Notes: generated by a model not told the origin, from the sequence alone. Positions 32,694-45,773 are shown, counted from the stretch's first letter. The stretch is 64,000 nucleotides of DNA from Campanula takesimana (GCA_026119855.1 JAOWBW010000487.1:434001-498000), one strand, 5' to 3'. Numbers and translations: made by a program.

Positions 32694-33031
32694 CTTGAAA
32701 TTTTGTTATGCATAGAACTATAGAAAGAATCTCTTTCTTAATTGTTGAATAATTGGATTGTGTTTTATTCTATATTCCTGAGTAATATCTGATTATGTGA
32801 TCTTTTCCATCTATGTGTTGGGTTAATATTCCTCCATATCCTATGTCAGAGGCGTCTGTTGAGACTGTTTTAGGGGCTTTTGGATCACAAATTGTTAAGC
32901 ATGGTAATCGTTTAACATGTATTTTAATTTGTTTAACAATATTAGTATGTTCTTTTGTCCATGGTTTTGGTTCCTTCTATAATCTATCAAAAAGAGGTTT
33001 ACAAATTTGTCTTACTTTTGGAAAGAAATCT

Positions 33032-35127
33032 TGTCACGACCCGAAACCTAGGTTCTATTTTATTAGTAATAAATAATTATTATTTATTTATTTGCTTATT
33101 TATTTATTTAAATTATTATTTATTTAAATAATTATGTGTGCACTTCATGTGTTATAATAATTATGCCTAGCATTCTATTTGGATTAAGTGTAGTATTGTT
33201 GAGTCTTAATTGTTAGTAGGGAGAGTAAGCATTTGTGTTAGTATTAGAGGAGGGGCCTATGTGAAAGTTTTCAAATAATTATTCATCTACTCCCTCCCTC
33301 ACCTCCCTCACCCTACTCTTTCACACTCCACCTCCATCCCCCATCTCCCAGCTCAATCTCTCTCTCTCTCTCCAAAAGGTAAGCATTTTTTTCTCTTCCT
33401 TCTCTCTTCATTTCCTTCTTCTTCCTCTCATAATCTCTCATTTCTTAAAACGTGAAACTTGTTTAGATCGTCGATAGGATCGCGTAGAATAAAAAAGAAT
33501 TGAATTCCGTCATCTTTGAGAATTTTCAAGTAAGTTACTTTTCCCTCATTTTGATGCTAAAATGTTCATATCATGTTTATATGATGTTTGATGTGTTATA
33601 TTTGAAGTTTGATTGAGTTTGGAATTTATTGGGAATTTATTTTGGGTTTTGATAAAAAATGGTGAAATCTTGAATGTGGGGATTTGGTCTTGATTTTTGG
33701 TTGATAAAGGGTGTTGTTAAGGTCCCCTTTTTGGTTAAATGTTGTTTGGGTACCCTAGTATGCTTGTTGGGAGTCTTGATTCTAGTTGATTTTGTATGGT
33801 AAGAGGTTTGGGTTGTTTTGGGTTTGAAATGGAGAACCCAGCTGCTGGAATTCTTCCCAGCCCGTAGACCAGGCGCCCGCCTGCCCTTGCCCAGGCGCCC
33901 GCCTACCCCCCTTTTTCTAGCGCCTGACCTTCTGCCCAGGCCAGGCGCCCGCCCGCTCACTGTTCCAGGATTTTGTCCTTTTTGCTTGTTTTAAATAAAT
34001 GGCTTAACTAGTTTAGGATGCCTTCTTCTAATTAACTTAAGATAACACCGTGGGACACTTATTTAAGTGGAATTGATTCTTTTGTGAATGAATGTGTTAT
34101 GAAATTTATTTAAGTACCGTTTTGGGAATGTTGGGCATCTTTGATGTGCTGTTTGGATTGGTTTACCTTTGTGGTAATTTAATTGGAATGGTTCCCTACT
34201 TTGGAACCTTAAGTTGTTTATTTAAGCTATTATTTATTACTTAGCATTTATTTGAAAGTCCAGCTGGTATTTTGTGTGTGTTTGGGCGATGCGAAACATT
34301 ATGATGGCACGGCCAAGTCCATTGTGATGTTGACCATTGTTTTGCCCCATTATTACCCTCCTCCAGATTGGCATTGGATGTGAGAAGAGCTAGCTCCTTT
34401 GTGTGCACTTTAGCTTTACTTGGAGCATGACTTTGTGGCATGTCTCCCGTCCCTTGTGACACTTCATTGGTTATTGGTTCCGGTACCGGGGATTTCTCTT
34501 CAGCTTTCATGCTATTATGAAGATGATGATTTGTTGATTATTGAAGCTGCGCAGCGACCTTTATTTGGTTCATCGGTTTGGAAAACCTTGGCTATATCCT
34601 TTGTTATGTGTTTATTTCCGCTGCTATCTGTTAAGTGATAAATGCTATGTGCTATGTGATATTTATTATTGCTTATTGTATATTGCATCATAGCATGTCA
34701 TGTAGTTGCATTAGTAACTTATTGAGATTTATCTCACCCCTTTTCTTTTATCTTTGTTTTTCCTTAACCCCCCCAGGTGCTAAGGATTAGTCTCACTGAT
34801 CACGAGAAAGAGGACGTCGAGTGTGGATACATTCTTTTGGGGAAGGTTGTTATAGGTTGGTTTACATTATATAAATGTGTAACCTTTTTGGGATAGTTGT
34901 ACCAAACAATGTCGTCATTAAGATTTGTACATTTATCTTTTGTTGGGCATAAACTTGTGGAAGTTTATGATAGTTGTATTTGGTTATTATCAAACTTGGA
35001 TTTGTAAAACTTTGGATCATCACCTTTTGGTATCAAATGGAATTTTTAACTTCGGTATTTCATAGTTTTGGTTTTAAGTCGACGTCCAGATCGCGGTCTC
35101 GGGCCCGCGGGGTTCGGGGTCGCAATA
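33032..35127 (+). repeat. Tekay 5' LTR
   Basis: Begins TGTCACGACCCG and ends GGGGTCGCAATA; the matching 3' copy ends GCGATA. Both lack the usual terminal CA. It is 21 bp shorter than the 3' LTR, almost exactly one half-site pitch (see 33869-33954). A TATATAAA lies at about 34868. Confidence 0.9.
33869..33954 (+). promoter_or_regulatory. GC-rich half-sites in the Tekay 5' LTR
   Basis: CCAGGCGCCCGCCT at 33869 and 33891 (22 bp apart) and CCAGGCGCCCGCCC at 33941 (50 bp later). The core AGGCG-CC-CGCCT is a perfect inverted repeat. Compared with the 3' LTR, one half-site has been lost here in a 21-bp deletion. Confidence 0.65.
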
Positions 35128-35129
35128 GT

Positions 35130-35141
35130 TGGTATCAGAGC
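35130..35141 (+). other. Primer binding site, Tekay
   Basis: TGGTATCAGAGC two bases after the LTR end, complementary to tRNA-Met. Confidence 0.88.
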
Positions 35142-35248
35142 TATGGCATTAGCTCTATGTATAAGTATATGTGGATTAGTTTGACCTAGGTGGGTAGTAG
35201 TGTGTGGAGTGATTAACGGTTGATGTTTTATGCAGGTACTTGTTTACA

Positions 35249-36091
35249 ATGGTTCGTAGAAGGAGTGGTGAAGGCAGTACCGGTAATGCAAATCAGAATG
35301 ATACAAGGGAAGAAGCCCGTGCCATGTTTCAAGGCATGTTCGAGGCGGCCATGAAGGCCATACATGATCAAGGTCCGAGGGTAGAACGAGCACCACCCCG
35401 CTATGGATTAGAACAATTTCTCAAACTGAAACCGGTTGAATTCAATGGGGAACCCGATGTTCGGAAAGCTGAGTTGTGGATTGAGTCTATGGAAAAGTTT
35501 TATGAGGTATTTGGTTGCACGGATGAGGACAAGGTCCGGTTCGTGGCTTACAAACTTGTGGGAGCCGCCGAGCATTGGTGGAAGGGTGTTAAAGCTAGTT
35601 GGGACGATACTCGCACGGTGTATGCGTGGGAGTTGTTTGTGCGCAAATTCAAGGAGCATTTCATTCCGGTTGTTGATCAAAACCGAAAGGAGATCGAGCT
35701 ACTCAACTTGGAGCAAGGATTGTTGTCTATAGCACAATACTCGGCTAAGTTCATAGAATTAGCCCGGTATTGTGACTATTTGGTGAGGACCGAGGAACAA
35801 AAAGCTATGAGGTTCATTCGGGGATTGAAGACCTCCATCCGTACTCAACTTATTGCCCAGCGGATTGTGACCTTTCAAGATGCGGTAGACCGAGCCTACT
35901 TGATAGAGCAAGATATTGGGGAGCACAAAATGAAAACCGAGGTTGTGGGTACGGGTAAACCGGGAAGCATGCTAAATCTCAACCACAACACCGTTCCGAT
36001 AACCGAGGTAACTTTGGGGAACAATCTCAGTTCCGAGGGCAACCGATCCCAAGGAACCCGGGTACCACTTCCGGGAACCAAGGGAACCTAA
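35249..36091 (+). pseudogene. Tekay gag
   Basis: Starts MVRRRSGEGS. The retrotransposon gag (capsid) domain lies at about residues 60-210, with AEHWWKGVKASW, YAWELFVRKFKEHF and ELARYCDYLV as landmarks. The frame runs into an early stop at 36091 after a single-base indel near 35.95-36.0 kb. The zinc knuckles [14 protein letters not shown] and [14 protein letters not shown] (36103-36215) are in the pol frame. The capsid domain itself looks complete. Confidence 0.85.
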
Positions 36092-36102
36092 TTAGGAGGC
36101 TT

Positions 36103-39100
36103 TGTTCGTATTGTCAAAAGGAAGGTCATTCTGAAGACCGTTGTTGGAAGAAGCAACGGAGGTGCACCAATTGTGGTCAAATGGGTCACTTTGTAAAAGA
36201 TTGCCCGAGAGGTAGAGGACAAGCATCCGGGTCAGGAGTCGGTAATAATCAAGGTCAGAAAAGGGATGCTACCGGGAAGCCCAAAGTTCAAGGAAAGATA
36301 TATGCCATGAATCAACAACAAGCGACCGATGATCCTTCTGTTATTGGAGGTATTGTTTCTGTGTCTAATGTGAGCGCACGAGCGTTAGTAGATCCAGGAT
36401 CATCTCATTCATACATTTCTGTGCAATTTTCTTCCATGTTAAATGCTGCATTCGAGTCTTTACCGTACGTGCTAGAGGTGTCGACCCCTATAGGAGAATG
36501 CTTGATTTCTGATCGAGTCTTTCGTGCTTGTGATGTGGTCATTTGTGGTCGTGTCCTTTGTGCGGATTTGGTAGTTCTTCCTATCCAAGACTTTGATGTC
36601 ATTTTGGGTATGGATTGGTTGAGCAAGTTTCATGCTTCTGTTGATTGCCGTAAGAAAACTGTTACTTTTTCTATTCCCGATGTGCCTAAATTTGTGTTTG
36701 AGGCTAGTCCTCTGAGTAGAAAGGTTCGCTTAATTTCTTTTATGAAAGCGAGAAAATTATTGCATAGTGGTTGTGAGGGGTATTTGGCTAGTGTTCTTGA
36801 TACTAGGAAAGAATCCCCTAGTTCGGATAGTGTTCGGGTAGTTCGGGAATTTCCCGATGTTTTCTCTACCGAGTATGATATGCCTCCCGATCGTGAGATA
36901 GAATTTTGTATAGATCTTTTGCCGGGTACGGCTCCAATTTCGAAAGCACCTTATAGATTGGCTCCCGCAGAGTTGAAGGAATTAAAGGTTCAATTGCAAG
37001 AGTTGCTTGATCGAGGGTTTATCCGCCCTAGTGTTTCCCCGTGGGGAGCACCGGTTTTATTCGTGCGGAAGAAAGATGGTTCGTTGAGATTGTGCATCGA
37101 TTACCGGAAATTGAATCAGGTTACGGTGAAGAATAAATACCCTCTACCCCATATTGATGATTTGTTTGATCAGCTTCAAGGGTCCGTGGTTTTCTCTAAA
37201 CTTGATTTGAGGAGTGGGTACCATCAGTTGAAGGTTCGATCGGAGGATATTCCGAAGACTGCCTTTCACACTCGTTATGGTCATTATGAGTTTTTGGTTA
37301 TGCCGTTTGGGTTGACTAACGCGCCTGCAGTATTTATGGATTTGATGAACCGAGTTTTCCATCCTTATCTTGACTCGTTCGTGGTGGTCTTTATCGATGA
37401 TATACTCGTCTACTCTAAATCCCGAGAGGAGCACGAGCAACACTTGAGGACAGTTTTATCCGTTCTTGCGAGGGAGAAATTGTTTGCGAAGTTTAGTAAA
37501 TGCGAATTTTGGCTCGAGAAGGTGTCATTTCGGAGTCATGTGATTTCGAAAGATGGGATTTCTGTGGATCCTTCAAAGATTGAAGCTATAGTGGATTGGA
37601 AGAGACCCGAATCAGTGACAGAAATTAGAAGCTTTCTGGGTTTAGCCGGTTATTACCGAAGATTTAATGAAGGGTTTTCGAGGATCGCTACTCCGATGAC
37701 TCAGTTGACCCGGAAGAATGTTCCGTTTGTGTGGACCGAGAAATGTGACAAGAGTTTCGAGGAATTGAAGAAGAGGTTGACTACCGCACCGATCTTGACT
37801 TTACCTAATGGGAGCGATGGCCTAGTGATTTACAGTGATGCTTCGAAAGAGGGTTTGGGTTGTGTGTTGATGCAGAATGGGAAAGTAATTGCGTATGCTT
37901 CGAGGAAGTTGACCCCTATAGAGCAGAATTACCCGACTCATGATATGGAGTTGGCGGCGATAGTCTTTGCGTTGCACAAATGGAAGCACTACCTTTATGG
38001 GGCGAAGTTTGAAATTTTTACCGATCACAAGAGTTTGAAGTACCTTTTCTCCCAGAAAGAGTTGAATAATAGGCAGCGTCGATGGATGGAATTGTTGAAT
38101 GATTATGATTGCACGATTTCTTATCATCCGGGGAAGGCGAATGTGGTAGCCGATGCGATTAGTAGGAAATCTTATGTGGCTTCGATGATGGTTCGAGAGT
38201 GGAAAATGCTTGAGGATGTTCGAGATTGGTCTCCTCGTGAATCGAGACATAGGGCTATTTTTGCGAATATTAGGGTATCTCCGACCCTAATTCAGAGGAT
38301 AAAGGAAGCTCAGAAAGAAGATCCCGAGTTGGTGAAGATAATTGGTAAATTGAAGGAAAAGAACTTCGAGGATTTTTCTATTAGCTCGAGTGGAGTGTTG
38401 AATTTCCGTGGTCGTCTGTGTGTTCCGTATGTTGATGGAATTAAACAGAGAGTTCTTGATGAGGGTCACAAATCGAGGTATACTATTCATCCGGGTAGTA
38501 CGAAGATGTATCAGGACTTGAAGCAACAATTTTGGTGGATTAGTATGAAGAGGGAAATAGCCGAGTATGTTTCGAAATGTCTAACGTGTCAGCAGGTCAA
38601 AGCCGAGCATCAGAGACCCGCGGGATTACTTCAGCCGTTAGAGATTCCCAAGTGGAAATGGGAGCATGTGACTATGGATTTCGTTACGGGACTACCTCGT
38701 ACCCGTAGGAAGTATGACAGTGTTTGGGTAATAGTGGATAGATTGACCAAGAGTGCACATTTCTTGCCTATTGACATCAGATATTCGATGGAGAAGCTTG
38801 CGACCCTTTATATCGATGAGATTGTTAGATTGCATGGGGTTCCGGTTAGCATTGTGTCAGATCGAGACCCGAGGTTTACTTCTAGATTCTGGAAGGCGTT
38901 TCAGGAAGCTTTGGGTACAGAATTGCGATTCAGTACGGCTTTTCACCCTCAGACAGACGGTCAATCCGTGAGGACTATTCAGATTTTGGAGGATATGTTG
39001 CGAGCGTGTTCGATAGACTTTTCTGATTCTTGGGATTCGCACCTACCGTTAGTGGAGTTCTCTTACAACAACAGTTATCAGGCTAGTATCGAGATGGCAC

Positions 39101-39294
39101 CGTATGAGGCCTTGTATGGAAGGAAATGTAGATCGCCTATTTGTTGGGATGAGGTCGGTGAAGCGAAAGTTTTGGGTATCGATTTGCTTCGGGATTCAGT
39201 TGAGAAAGTTAAAGTTATCCAGGATAGATTGAAGACAGCCCAGAGTCGACATAAGAGCTACGCAGACAACCGAAGGCGAGATCTTAGTTTTTAG
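36103..39294 (+). pseudogene. Tekay pol: knuckles, protease, RT, RNase H, integrase
   Basis: Open from the knuckles (36103) to a TAG at 39292-39294. Order: protease with [15 protein letters not shown] with [21 protein letters not shown] and the catalytic FIDDIL; RNase H with [14 protein letters not shown] and TDHKSL; integrase with the HHCC zinc domain (HPGS ... CLTCQQVK), then the DDE core ([35 protein letters not shown]). The integrase Glu region reads [13 protein letters not shown], where GQSERT is usual: the conserved Glu is replaced by Val, which would inactivate the DDE triad. Confidence 0.92.
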
Positions 39295-39714
39295 ACCGGT
39301 GATTTGGTGTTCTTGAAAGCATCTCCAAAGGTGGGTATCCGAAGGTTTGGGAAGAAGGGCAAATTGGCTCCGAGGTTTATAGGTCCGTTTGAGATTTTGG
39401 GAAAGGTTGGACTTCTAGCGTATCGTCTTGCGTTACCGCCATCTTTGGACCGGTTGCACAATGTGTTCCACGTTTCTATGCTTCGGAAGTATGTTCATGA
39501 CCCATCGCACGTGTTACCGAGGATACCGGAGGATATTGAGCCCGATATGACTTATGAGGAACGACCGGTTCGGATCTTAGATTCTAAAGTCCAAGAGTTG
39601 AGGAGCAAAAGCATTGCGTTGGTTAGAGTTCTTTGGAGGAATCATAATATCGAGGAGTTGACGTGGGAGCTCCGAGGTGAGATCGAGAGGAAATTTCCGT
39701 GGCTTTTTGTTTAA
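39295..39714 (+). pseudogene. Tekay integrase C-terminus and chromodomain-like tail
   Basis: Continues the pol frame after the stop: GDLVFLKASP, then GPFEILGKVG, HNVFHVSMLRKY (integrase C-terminal GPY/F-type module), then IALVRVLWRNHNIEELTWEL ending at FPWLF. The end has the chromodomain pattern V.W.....EE.TWE of Tekay/CRM-type chromoviruses, which guides integration to chromatin marks. Confidence 0.85.
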
Positions 39715-39748
39715 GGTGAGTCTCGTTAAAATTCGGGTCGAATTTTCT

Positions 39749-39763
39749 TTAAGGGGGAGTGAA
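39749..39763 (+). other. Polypurine tract, Tekay
   Basis: AAGGGGGAGTGAA directly before the 3' LTR, where plus-strand DNA synthesis would start. Confidence 0.8.
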
Positions 39764-40031
39764 TGTCACGACCCGAAATCTAGGCTCTATTTTATTAGTA
39801 ATAAATAATTATTATTTATTTATTTGCTTATTTATTTATTTAAATTATTATTTATTTAAATAATTATGTGTGCACTTCATGTGTTATAATAATTATGCCT
39901 AGCATTCTATTTGGATTAAGTGTAGTATTGTTGAGTCTTAATTGTTAGTAGGGAGAGTAAGCAATTGTGTTAGTATTAGAGGAGGGGCCTTTGTGAAAGT
40001 TTTCAAATAATTCTTCATCTACTCCCTCCCT
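39764..40031 (+). repeat. Tekay 3' LTR, left piece
   Basis: Matches the first 268 bp of the 5' LTR and stops at TCCCT, the duplication made by Copia-3. It resumes at 48586. Confidence 0.92.
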
Positions 40032-41520
40032 TGTTGGTAGTGGTGCCCTAGGCACGTTTAATAAACGTTGTAATTGTTATCATTTATTTCATATCTATAA
40101 AGAGATGTTTTGATTATTATTATTGTTCATGTTTACTTATAATAATCTCCGTCCCTAGTACTTGTTAAGCACTAGTATAAAGGCTAAATGATCATGGGAT
40201 GATCATGTTAGATTTATGGGTACTTGTTTGGAACACGGTACTGGACATGACCCGCTCTATGAGATTTATGTCATGGTCTATGTCATACATATATCTCATA
40301 TTAGTTATGTCATTTGAATCCTTAGACATGAAGTTATTATAGTCTTCCACTTGATGAACATTATGTTTGACATATTCAAACGCTACTTTTAACCGAGTAG
40401 TTATAAAGGGTATGATTGGCATAATCGGATTCACGTAGGGAAGAATAATAAGCTAAATGGATTTGTCCCCCTTCGGAGAGATATCAAGCTTGGGCCTCTC
40501 GTAGGAATGATGTTGATGAAATGTTCGGCCGGACTCAAATGAATTGATTGGATCAATGACATTTGGATTATCAACATATTCGGAATCGAGAAAGTATTGA
40601 ACAAACCAAGTTGACTCTTTGACCATGACTTGTGTTCAATGATATCGTGGACAAAAGGATTATGACATATTCTAAAGGAATGCGAACTTGTATCTAGTTA
40701 TACTATTTGGGTAGGTATGACGGTTTGCTAGAACCTAATCATATCTTATGGTTTCATGTTTGAACCCATTGCCAACTTAGTATAATCCTAGAGGGTCACA
40801 CACAATAGAACGAATCTTTAAAAGGACTACATTGGAATTTTGGAAATTCTGGACATTCTGGGGAAGTGGGCGACCGCACAGTATGGACTGGGCGGCCGCA
40901 CACTTAGCTCAGTTTTGTACCAGTTTTGTTTCAGATAGTTGTGCGACCGCACAGATGCTTTTGGGCGGCCGCACAGTACTGTCGGCTGGCACTTTCCTAA
41001 TTCGATTTGGAATGTCTTTTGACACAAGTTTCCTATTTGGAATAGGTTTTTCTTGTGTATAAAGGGAGGATTTCGGCCAGAACTTAAGGGATAGCCTTGT
41101 GTGAGTCTCAAAGAGTTTGAGAGAGAGTTTATTTTGTTCTAAGACATCTTTTGTTGAAGAACAAAATAATACACAAAAAGAAAAATTCCATATAGTCACA
41201 TCAATTGTGAAAGCGTGTTTCATAGTTGTTGGTCTAGCAACCAAGATCAAAGAAGCTCCTTTGATATTCGTTCGAAGTGTGGATACCGCTAGAGGGTGAA
41301 AATCATCATCTTCAAAGTTCGTGTTCAAGCTTTGTGATCGTGATCAAGTCTTCAAATCTCCACCAAAGACCAAGAGAAAATTTGATAGCCATCAAGGGTT
41401 AGTTTTATCCTATATTCATGTTATTGCATTTGATTTAATCATATGAACGGATCTATGGGCTTTGGGTTTCAAAATTTTAAATGCTAAATTCCGCTGCGCA
41501 TGTTTGATCGAAACCCAACA
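40032..41520 (+). repeat. Copia-3 5' LTR
   Basis: 1489 bp; TATAAAGG at 41058-41065. The GC-rich half-site array lies just upstream of that box. Confidence 0.93.
40868..40975 (+). promoter_or_regulatory. Alternating half-sites in the Copia-3 LTR
   Basis: Cores CGACCG at 40871, CGGCCG at 40893, CGACCG at 40944 and CGGCCG at 40966: spacings 22, 51, 22, the same as in Copia-1 although the spacer bases differ. The array ends about 85 bp before the TATA box. The 3' LTR carries the same array, with one half-site mutated (GACCGCAAA, about 47932). Confidence 0.7.
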
Positions 41521-41828
41521 GTGGTATCAAAGCCCCCGTTCATGTTGATTATTTCAATACCTTGATCATGTTATGTGTATATAAATTGTTTATGTGCCTT
41601 GCATGATATGAATATTGGAATATATGATATATATATGTGTTTTGTGATTTTATGTGGTTTATTGTTTTGCAACTTTAATCGCACGATTCAATCGCAATAA
41701 ATAAATTATGGTGGATTCTGAATTGTTGATTATTAATTTTTTGATTGGATCAAAGTTTTAATAATCGGGGAAAAACGATTTTGAGACAAAATTTTCGAAC
41801 TTGAAAATTCTGCACCTTTTGATGGCCA

Positions 41829-41904
41829 TGGGCGACCGCACATAAGAGTCTGGGCGGCCGCACACTTTTGGGCGACCGCACAGATAATTTTGGGCGGCCG
41901 CACA
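41829..41904 (+). promoter_or_regulatory. Alternating half-sites in the Copia-3 leader
   Basis: Cores at 41833 (CGACCG), 41855 (CGGCCG), 41873 (CGACCG) and 41895 (CGGCCG); spacings 22, 18, 22, matching the Copia-1 leader exactly. The rest of the leader (41905-43119) is non-coding and resembles that of Copia-1. Confidence 0.7.
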
Positions 41905-43119
41905 CCAGCATCAGAAAGTCAGATTTTGGTTGAAAACCAGAATCTGGAATTTTTCGAAAAATTCAACAAAACCAGTAACAGAACCAGTCCAGACTTGCTG
42001 ATCTGGAATGGGTTTTGGGTAGTTGGTTTGTGTGAGGATTTTGGGGTTTGATTTTCCTATTTGTTTTAGTCTTGTGATTCTAAGATTGGTTCAAGGTTTG
42101 GATGGCTAATCTGCGTTCATCGAGATTGTGTTTCCCAAACTTGATCGCAATCAAAGTTTCAAAGAATAAAACGAAGTTAGAATTATGAAGAGTTCATAAT
42201 TGCTAAAATTGAGAAACAAAGTTCTTGATTCAATGCTTGGAGATCCATGTGGAATTGTGAATGCAATTGGCCTACGTTCATCGAGACCATCTATTGCTTA
42301 GTTTCGGCCACATGGACTACTTTCTTGGTTTCTTGAATTAGTGCGGGATTGTGGTTGCCTAATGGCTTAGTTCGACCGCAATTCTTGTTGTCTTGATTTG
42401 GAGATAATAACCAAAGTTGAAATAGTCTCATCCTCATAATTTTAGAGAAACTAATGACACATAAATATCGTGCTTAAATTAATGGAGATTAATTTAGTGG
42501 CTAAACTTGATGTGTAACATGTTTATATTATGTGCTCATAAATGTGTTATATGATGTACGTGATGAACCTTCAAATAAAGTTTTAAGTCCTTCTTTGCCA
42601 TGCCATGATTAAAACACTTGTTTATGCATGGGTAATCTTGATGTGGGTTCGCCTTCGCGAGGTGCATTAATCTTATTCATGTATGAGCAAGATGAGGTTC
42701 ATTAATTTAATGTGGGCTTGCCTCCGCAAGGTGCATTAAATTGAATGGTTCCTATGTGTTTAAAATGGTTGGACTTAATTAGGCGTCAAAACAGTTTTGG
42801 GCCTAGGCAAAAGATGAGATTAAACATGCTTTTTGAAATTGGATTTCTCAAAGAATCTCATAAAAGGATCTAAGAATCATATGGGATATGATTGACATGA
42901 TTGTCTACCTAATTAATTTAGTTTTTGAGCGGTCCACCTCCGTGGACTCAAAAGTTAAATTAAAGTTGGATCTTAGCCCAATTAAATTATATTATACATT
43001 GGATATATAAGAAGGTTATATAATTTAGTGGGAGTATTTTGTTTGAAAAATACATTATTTGTCTCTTTAATGAAAACCGGTACTTATTAAATTTTGGAAA
43101 TTTTGCATATTTGTAGATA

Positions 43120-45771
43120 ATGACTAATAACACTCAATCAATGTCGTTGCGATCGATCCTTGAGAAGGATAAGCTCGAAGAGAATGGTACCAACTTTATG
43201 GATTGGATCCGTAGCATAAGAATTGTTCTTAGGCAAGAAGATAAGTTGTACATTCTCGATGGGCCTCTCCCCGCTGAACCACCGCCTACTGCCCCTAGGG
43301 TAGAAAGAGACAATTACAAGAAACATCGTAATGATTCTAGAGATGTAAGTTGTCTCATGCTTGCTGCTATGTGTTCAAAACTCCAACAAAGTTTGGAACA
43401 TTTGGAAGCCTATGAGATAGGCGTGGAGTTGAGAACCATGTTTCAAGAGCAAGCTAGGCAAGAGAGGTACAAGACCATTGTTGCATTCACTACTAGTAAA
43501 ATGAATGAAGGGAAACAAGTGAGTCCTCACTTTCTTAAAATGAAAGGTTATGTAGAGCACCTTGAGAAACTTGGCTATCCAATCCCATTGGAGCTAGCCA
43601 CGGATCTCATTCTTAATTTATTGCCTAAAAGTTATAATCAGTTTGTAATGAATTATAACATGCATGGAATGGATAAGAATCTCTCTGAGTTGCATGGGAT
43701 GCTCAAGACTGCAGAGATGAAAATTGTGGAGAAAGGTTCTCCCGTGCTCTTGGTTCATGATGGGAAGAAGGCTAGTGCCAAAGGAAAGGGTAAGAAAGTT
43801 ATCAAACCCAAAATAAGCAAGGCAAAGGTTGCCAAGGCTTCTGAGGCAAAACCTGATTCACAAAAGGATGCAATATGTTTCCATTGTCAAGAAATTGGTT
43901 ATTGGAAATGTAATTGCAAGGCTTTCTTGGAAGAGCAAAAGAAGAAGAAGAGCAGCAAGGCTGCGTCGACTTCAGGTATCTATATGATAGATATTCTCCT
44001 TTCTACCACTGATTCTTGGGTATTGGATACCGGATGTGGTTCTCACATTTGTCTAAATGTGCAGGGACTAAAGAATATGAGACTGCTTAAAGAAGGTGAA
44101 GTAGATCTACACGTGGGGAATGGAGCAAGAGTTGCTGCATTAGCCGTAGGGACTTATGAAGTCACTTTACCTTCCGGATTAATTCTTGTTTTGAACAATT
44201 GTTATTATGTTCCGGATTTAAGCAGAAATATTATTTCAATTTCTTGTTTGGATAATGAAGGTTTTAAGTTTCTTATTGAGAATAAGAAATTTTCTATTTA
44301 TTTAAATGATGTGCTTTATGGTATTGCTAATTCATTTAATGGCCTTTATATCTTGGATGTCAAGAATGAAAATAATGACAATGTCTATCATGTAAATAAG
44401 AAATCTAAACCTAATGATGTAAATCATACCTATTTATGGCATTGCCGTCTTGGTCATATTAATGAGAAGCGTATCTCAAAGCTCCATGGGGACGGACTTT
44501 TAGGCTCATGTGACTTAGAGTCATATGACACTTGTGAGTCGTGTCTTCTTGGAAAAATGACTAAGACACCTTTTACCAAGCTAGGTGAAAGGGCAAGCGA
44601 CTTATTGGGGTTGATACATTCCGATGTATGCGGACCATTAAGTAGCAATGCTAGGGGAGGATTTCAATACTTCATAACCTTCACTGATGATTATAGTAGA
44701 TTTGGGTATGTTTACCTAATGAAACATAAATGTGAAGCATTTGAGATATTTAGAATATTTCAAAATGAAGTAGAAAAACAACTTGGCAAAAGTATAAAGG
44801 CACTTCGATCCGATCGAGGTGGTGAATACTTAAGTCAAGAATTTAATGATCATCTAAAGAATTGTGGAATAGTTTCACAATTGACTCCACCCGGAACGCC
44901 ACAATGGAATGGTGTGTCCGAGAGGAGGAATCGGACTTTGTTAGACATGGTTCGATCAATGATGAGTCAAGTTGATCTTCCAATATCCTTTTGGGGTTAC
45001 GCCCTAGAAACCGCTGCTTTCACACTAAATCGTGTTCCAACTAAATCGGTTCAAAAGACTCCATATGAGATGTGGAGCGGAAAGAAAACTTGTTTATCTT
45101 TCATGAAGATTTGGGGTTGTGAAGCTTTTGTCAAGAGACTTGTCTCAGACAAACTTGCACACAAATCTGATAAATGTATTTTCGTGGGATATCCTAAGGA
45201 AACTAGAGGATATTACTTTTACAACCGTGAGGACAACAAAGTGTTTGTTGCCCGAACTGGTGTCTTTCTAGAAAAAGAGTTTCTCTCCAAAGAAATCAGT
45301 GGGAGTAAAATAAATCTTGAAGAAATTCGAGACCCAGAAAATAACATTGAACCAATAGTGGAACATGAACAAGAACCACAAGGAGTTGTGGAACCTGTTC
45401 AAAATACACAAGCAACTCACAGATCTAGTAGGTTACGATCCGAGCCCGAGAGATATGGATTTCTCGTAACGGATAGTAATGAGGTAGAAATCATTGAGAA
45501 TGATGAACCGTCAACCTACCAAGAGGCGATGTCTTCTCCTGATTCGGACAAGTGGCTTGGAGCCATGGAATCCGAATTGCAATCCATGCAAGACAATCAA
45601 GTTTGGAATTTGATTGATGCACCCGAAGGTGTAAAAACCATAGGATGCAAATGGGTCTTCAAGAAGAAGACTGACATGGATGGGAAGGTGTATACTTACA
45701 AAGCTAGGCTTGTAGCGAAGGGTTATAGGCAAGTTCATGGTATTGACTATGATGAGACCTTTCACCCGTAG
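43120..45771 (+). pseudogene. Copia-3 gag-protease-integrase-RT (first part)
   Basis: 883 codons from MTNNTQSMSL. UBN2-type gag over roughly residues 20-215; a zinc knuckle CFHCQEIGYWKCNC whose third ligand is Tyr instead of His; protease WVLDTGCGSHIC; integrase with GAG-pre zinc domain (LWHCRLGHIN, CESCLLGK) and DDE core (SDVCGPL, ALRSDRGGEY, PQWNGVSERRN with the catalytic Glu); start of RT (WKWVF-like, KARLVAKGYRQ, DYDETF). The frame stops in RT at TAG 45769-45771 through what looks like a one-base deletion in a T-run at about 45760. The rest of RT follows in the next frame. Confidence 0.93.
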
Positions 45772-45773
45772 CA

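Larger units (their letters stand above)
29820..33031 (-). mobile_element. Endogenous caulimovirid, downstream part (RT end, RNase H, leader)
   Basis: Minus-strand continuation of the pararetrovirus whose upstream part lies at 50435-54390. The Tekay element separates them, flanked by AATCT on both sides, and RT/RNase H motifs continue in order across the break. The thumb/RNase H boundary is near 32.8-33.0 kb and the RNase H end at 32484. Broken reading-frame pieces of a possible second ORF lie at 30435-32150. A TATATAAA box (30424-30431, minus) is followed by a leader containing a 92-bp duplication. Many stops and indels make it defective. The genus cannot be set by eye. Confidence 0.8.

Noticed and set aside
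34241..34638. Conserved ORF pair repeated in both Tekay LTRs (also 49619-49944)
   Set aside because: Identity reflects LTR duplication; the peptides match no domain I recognise.
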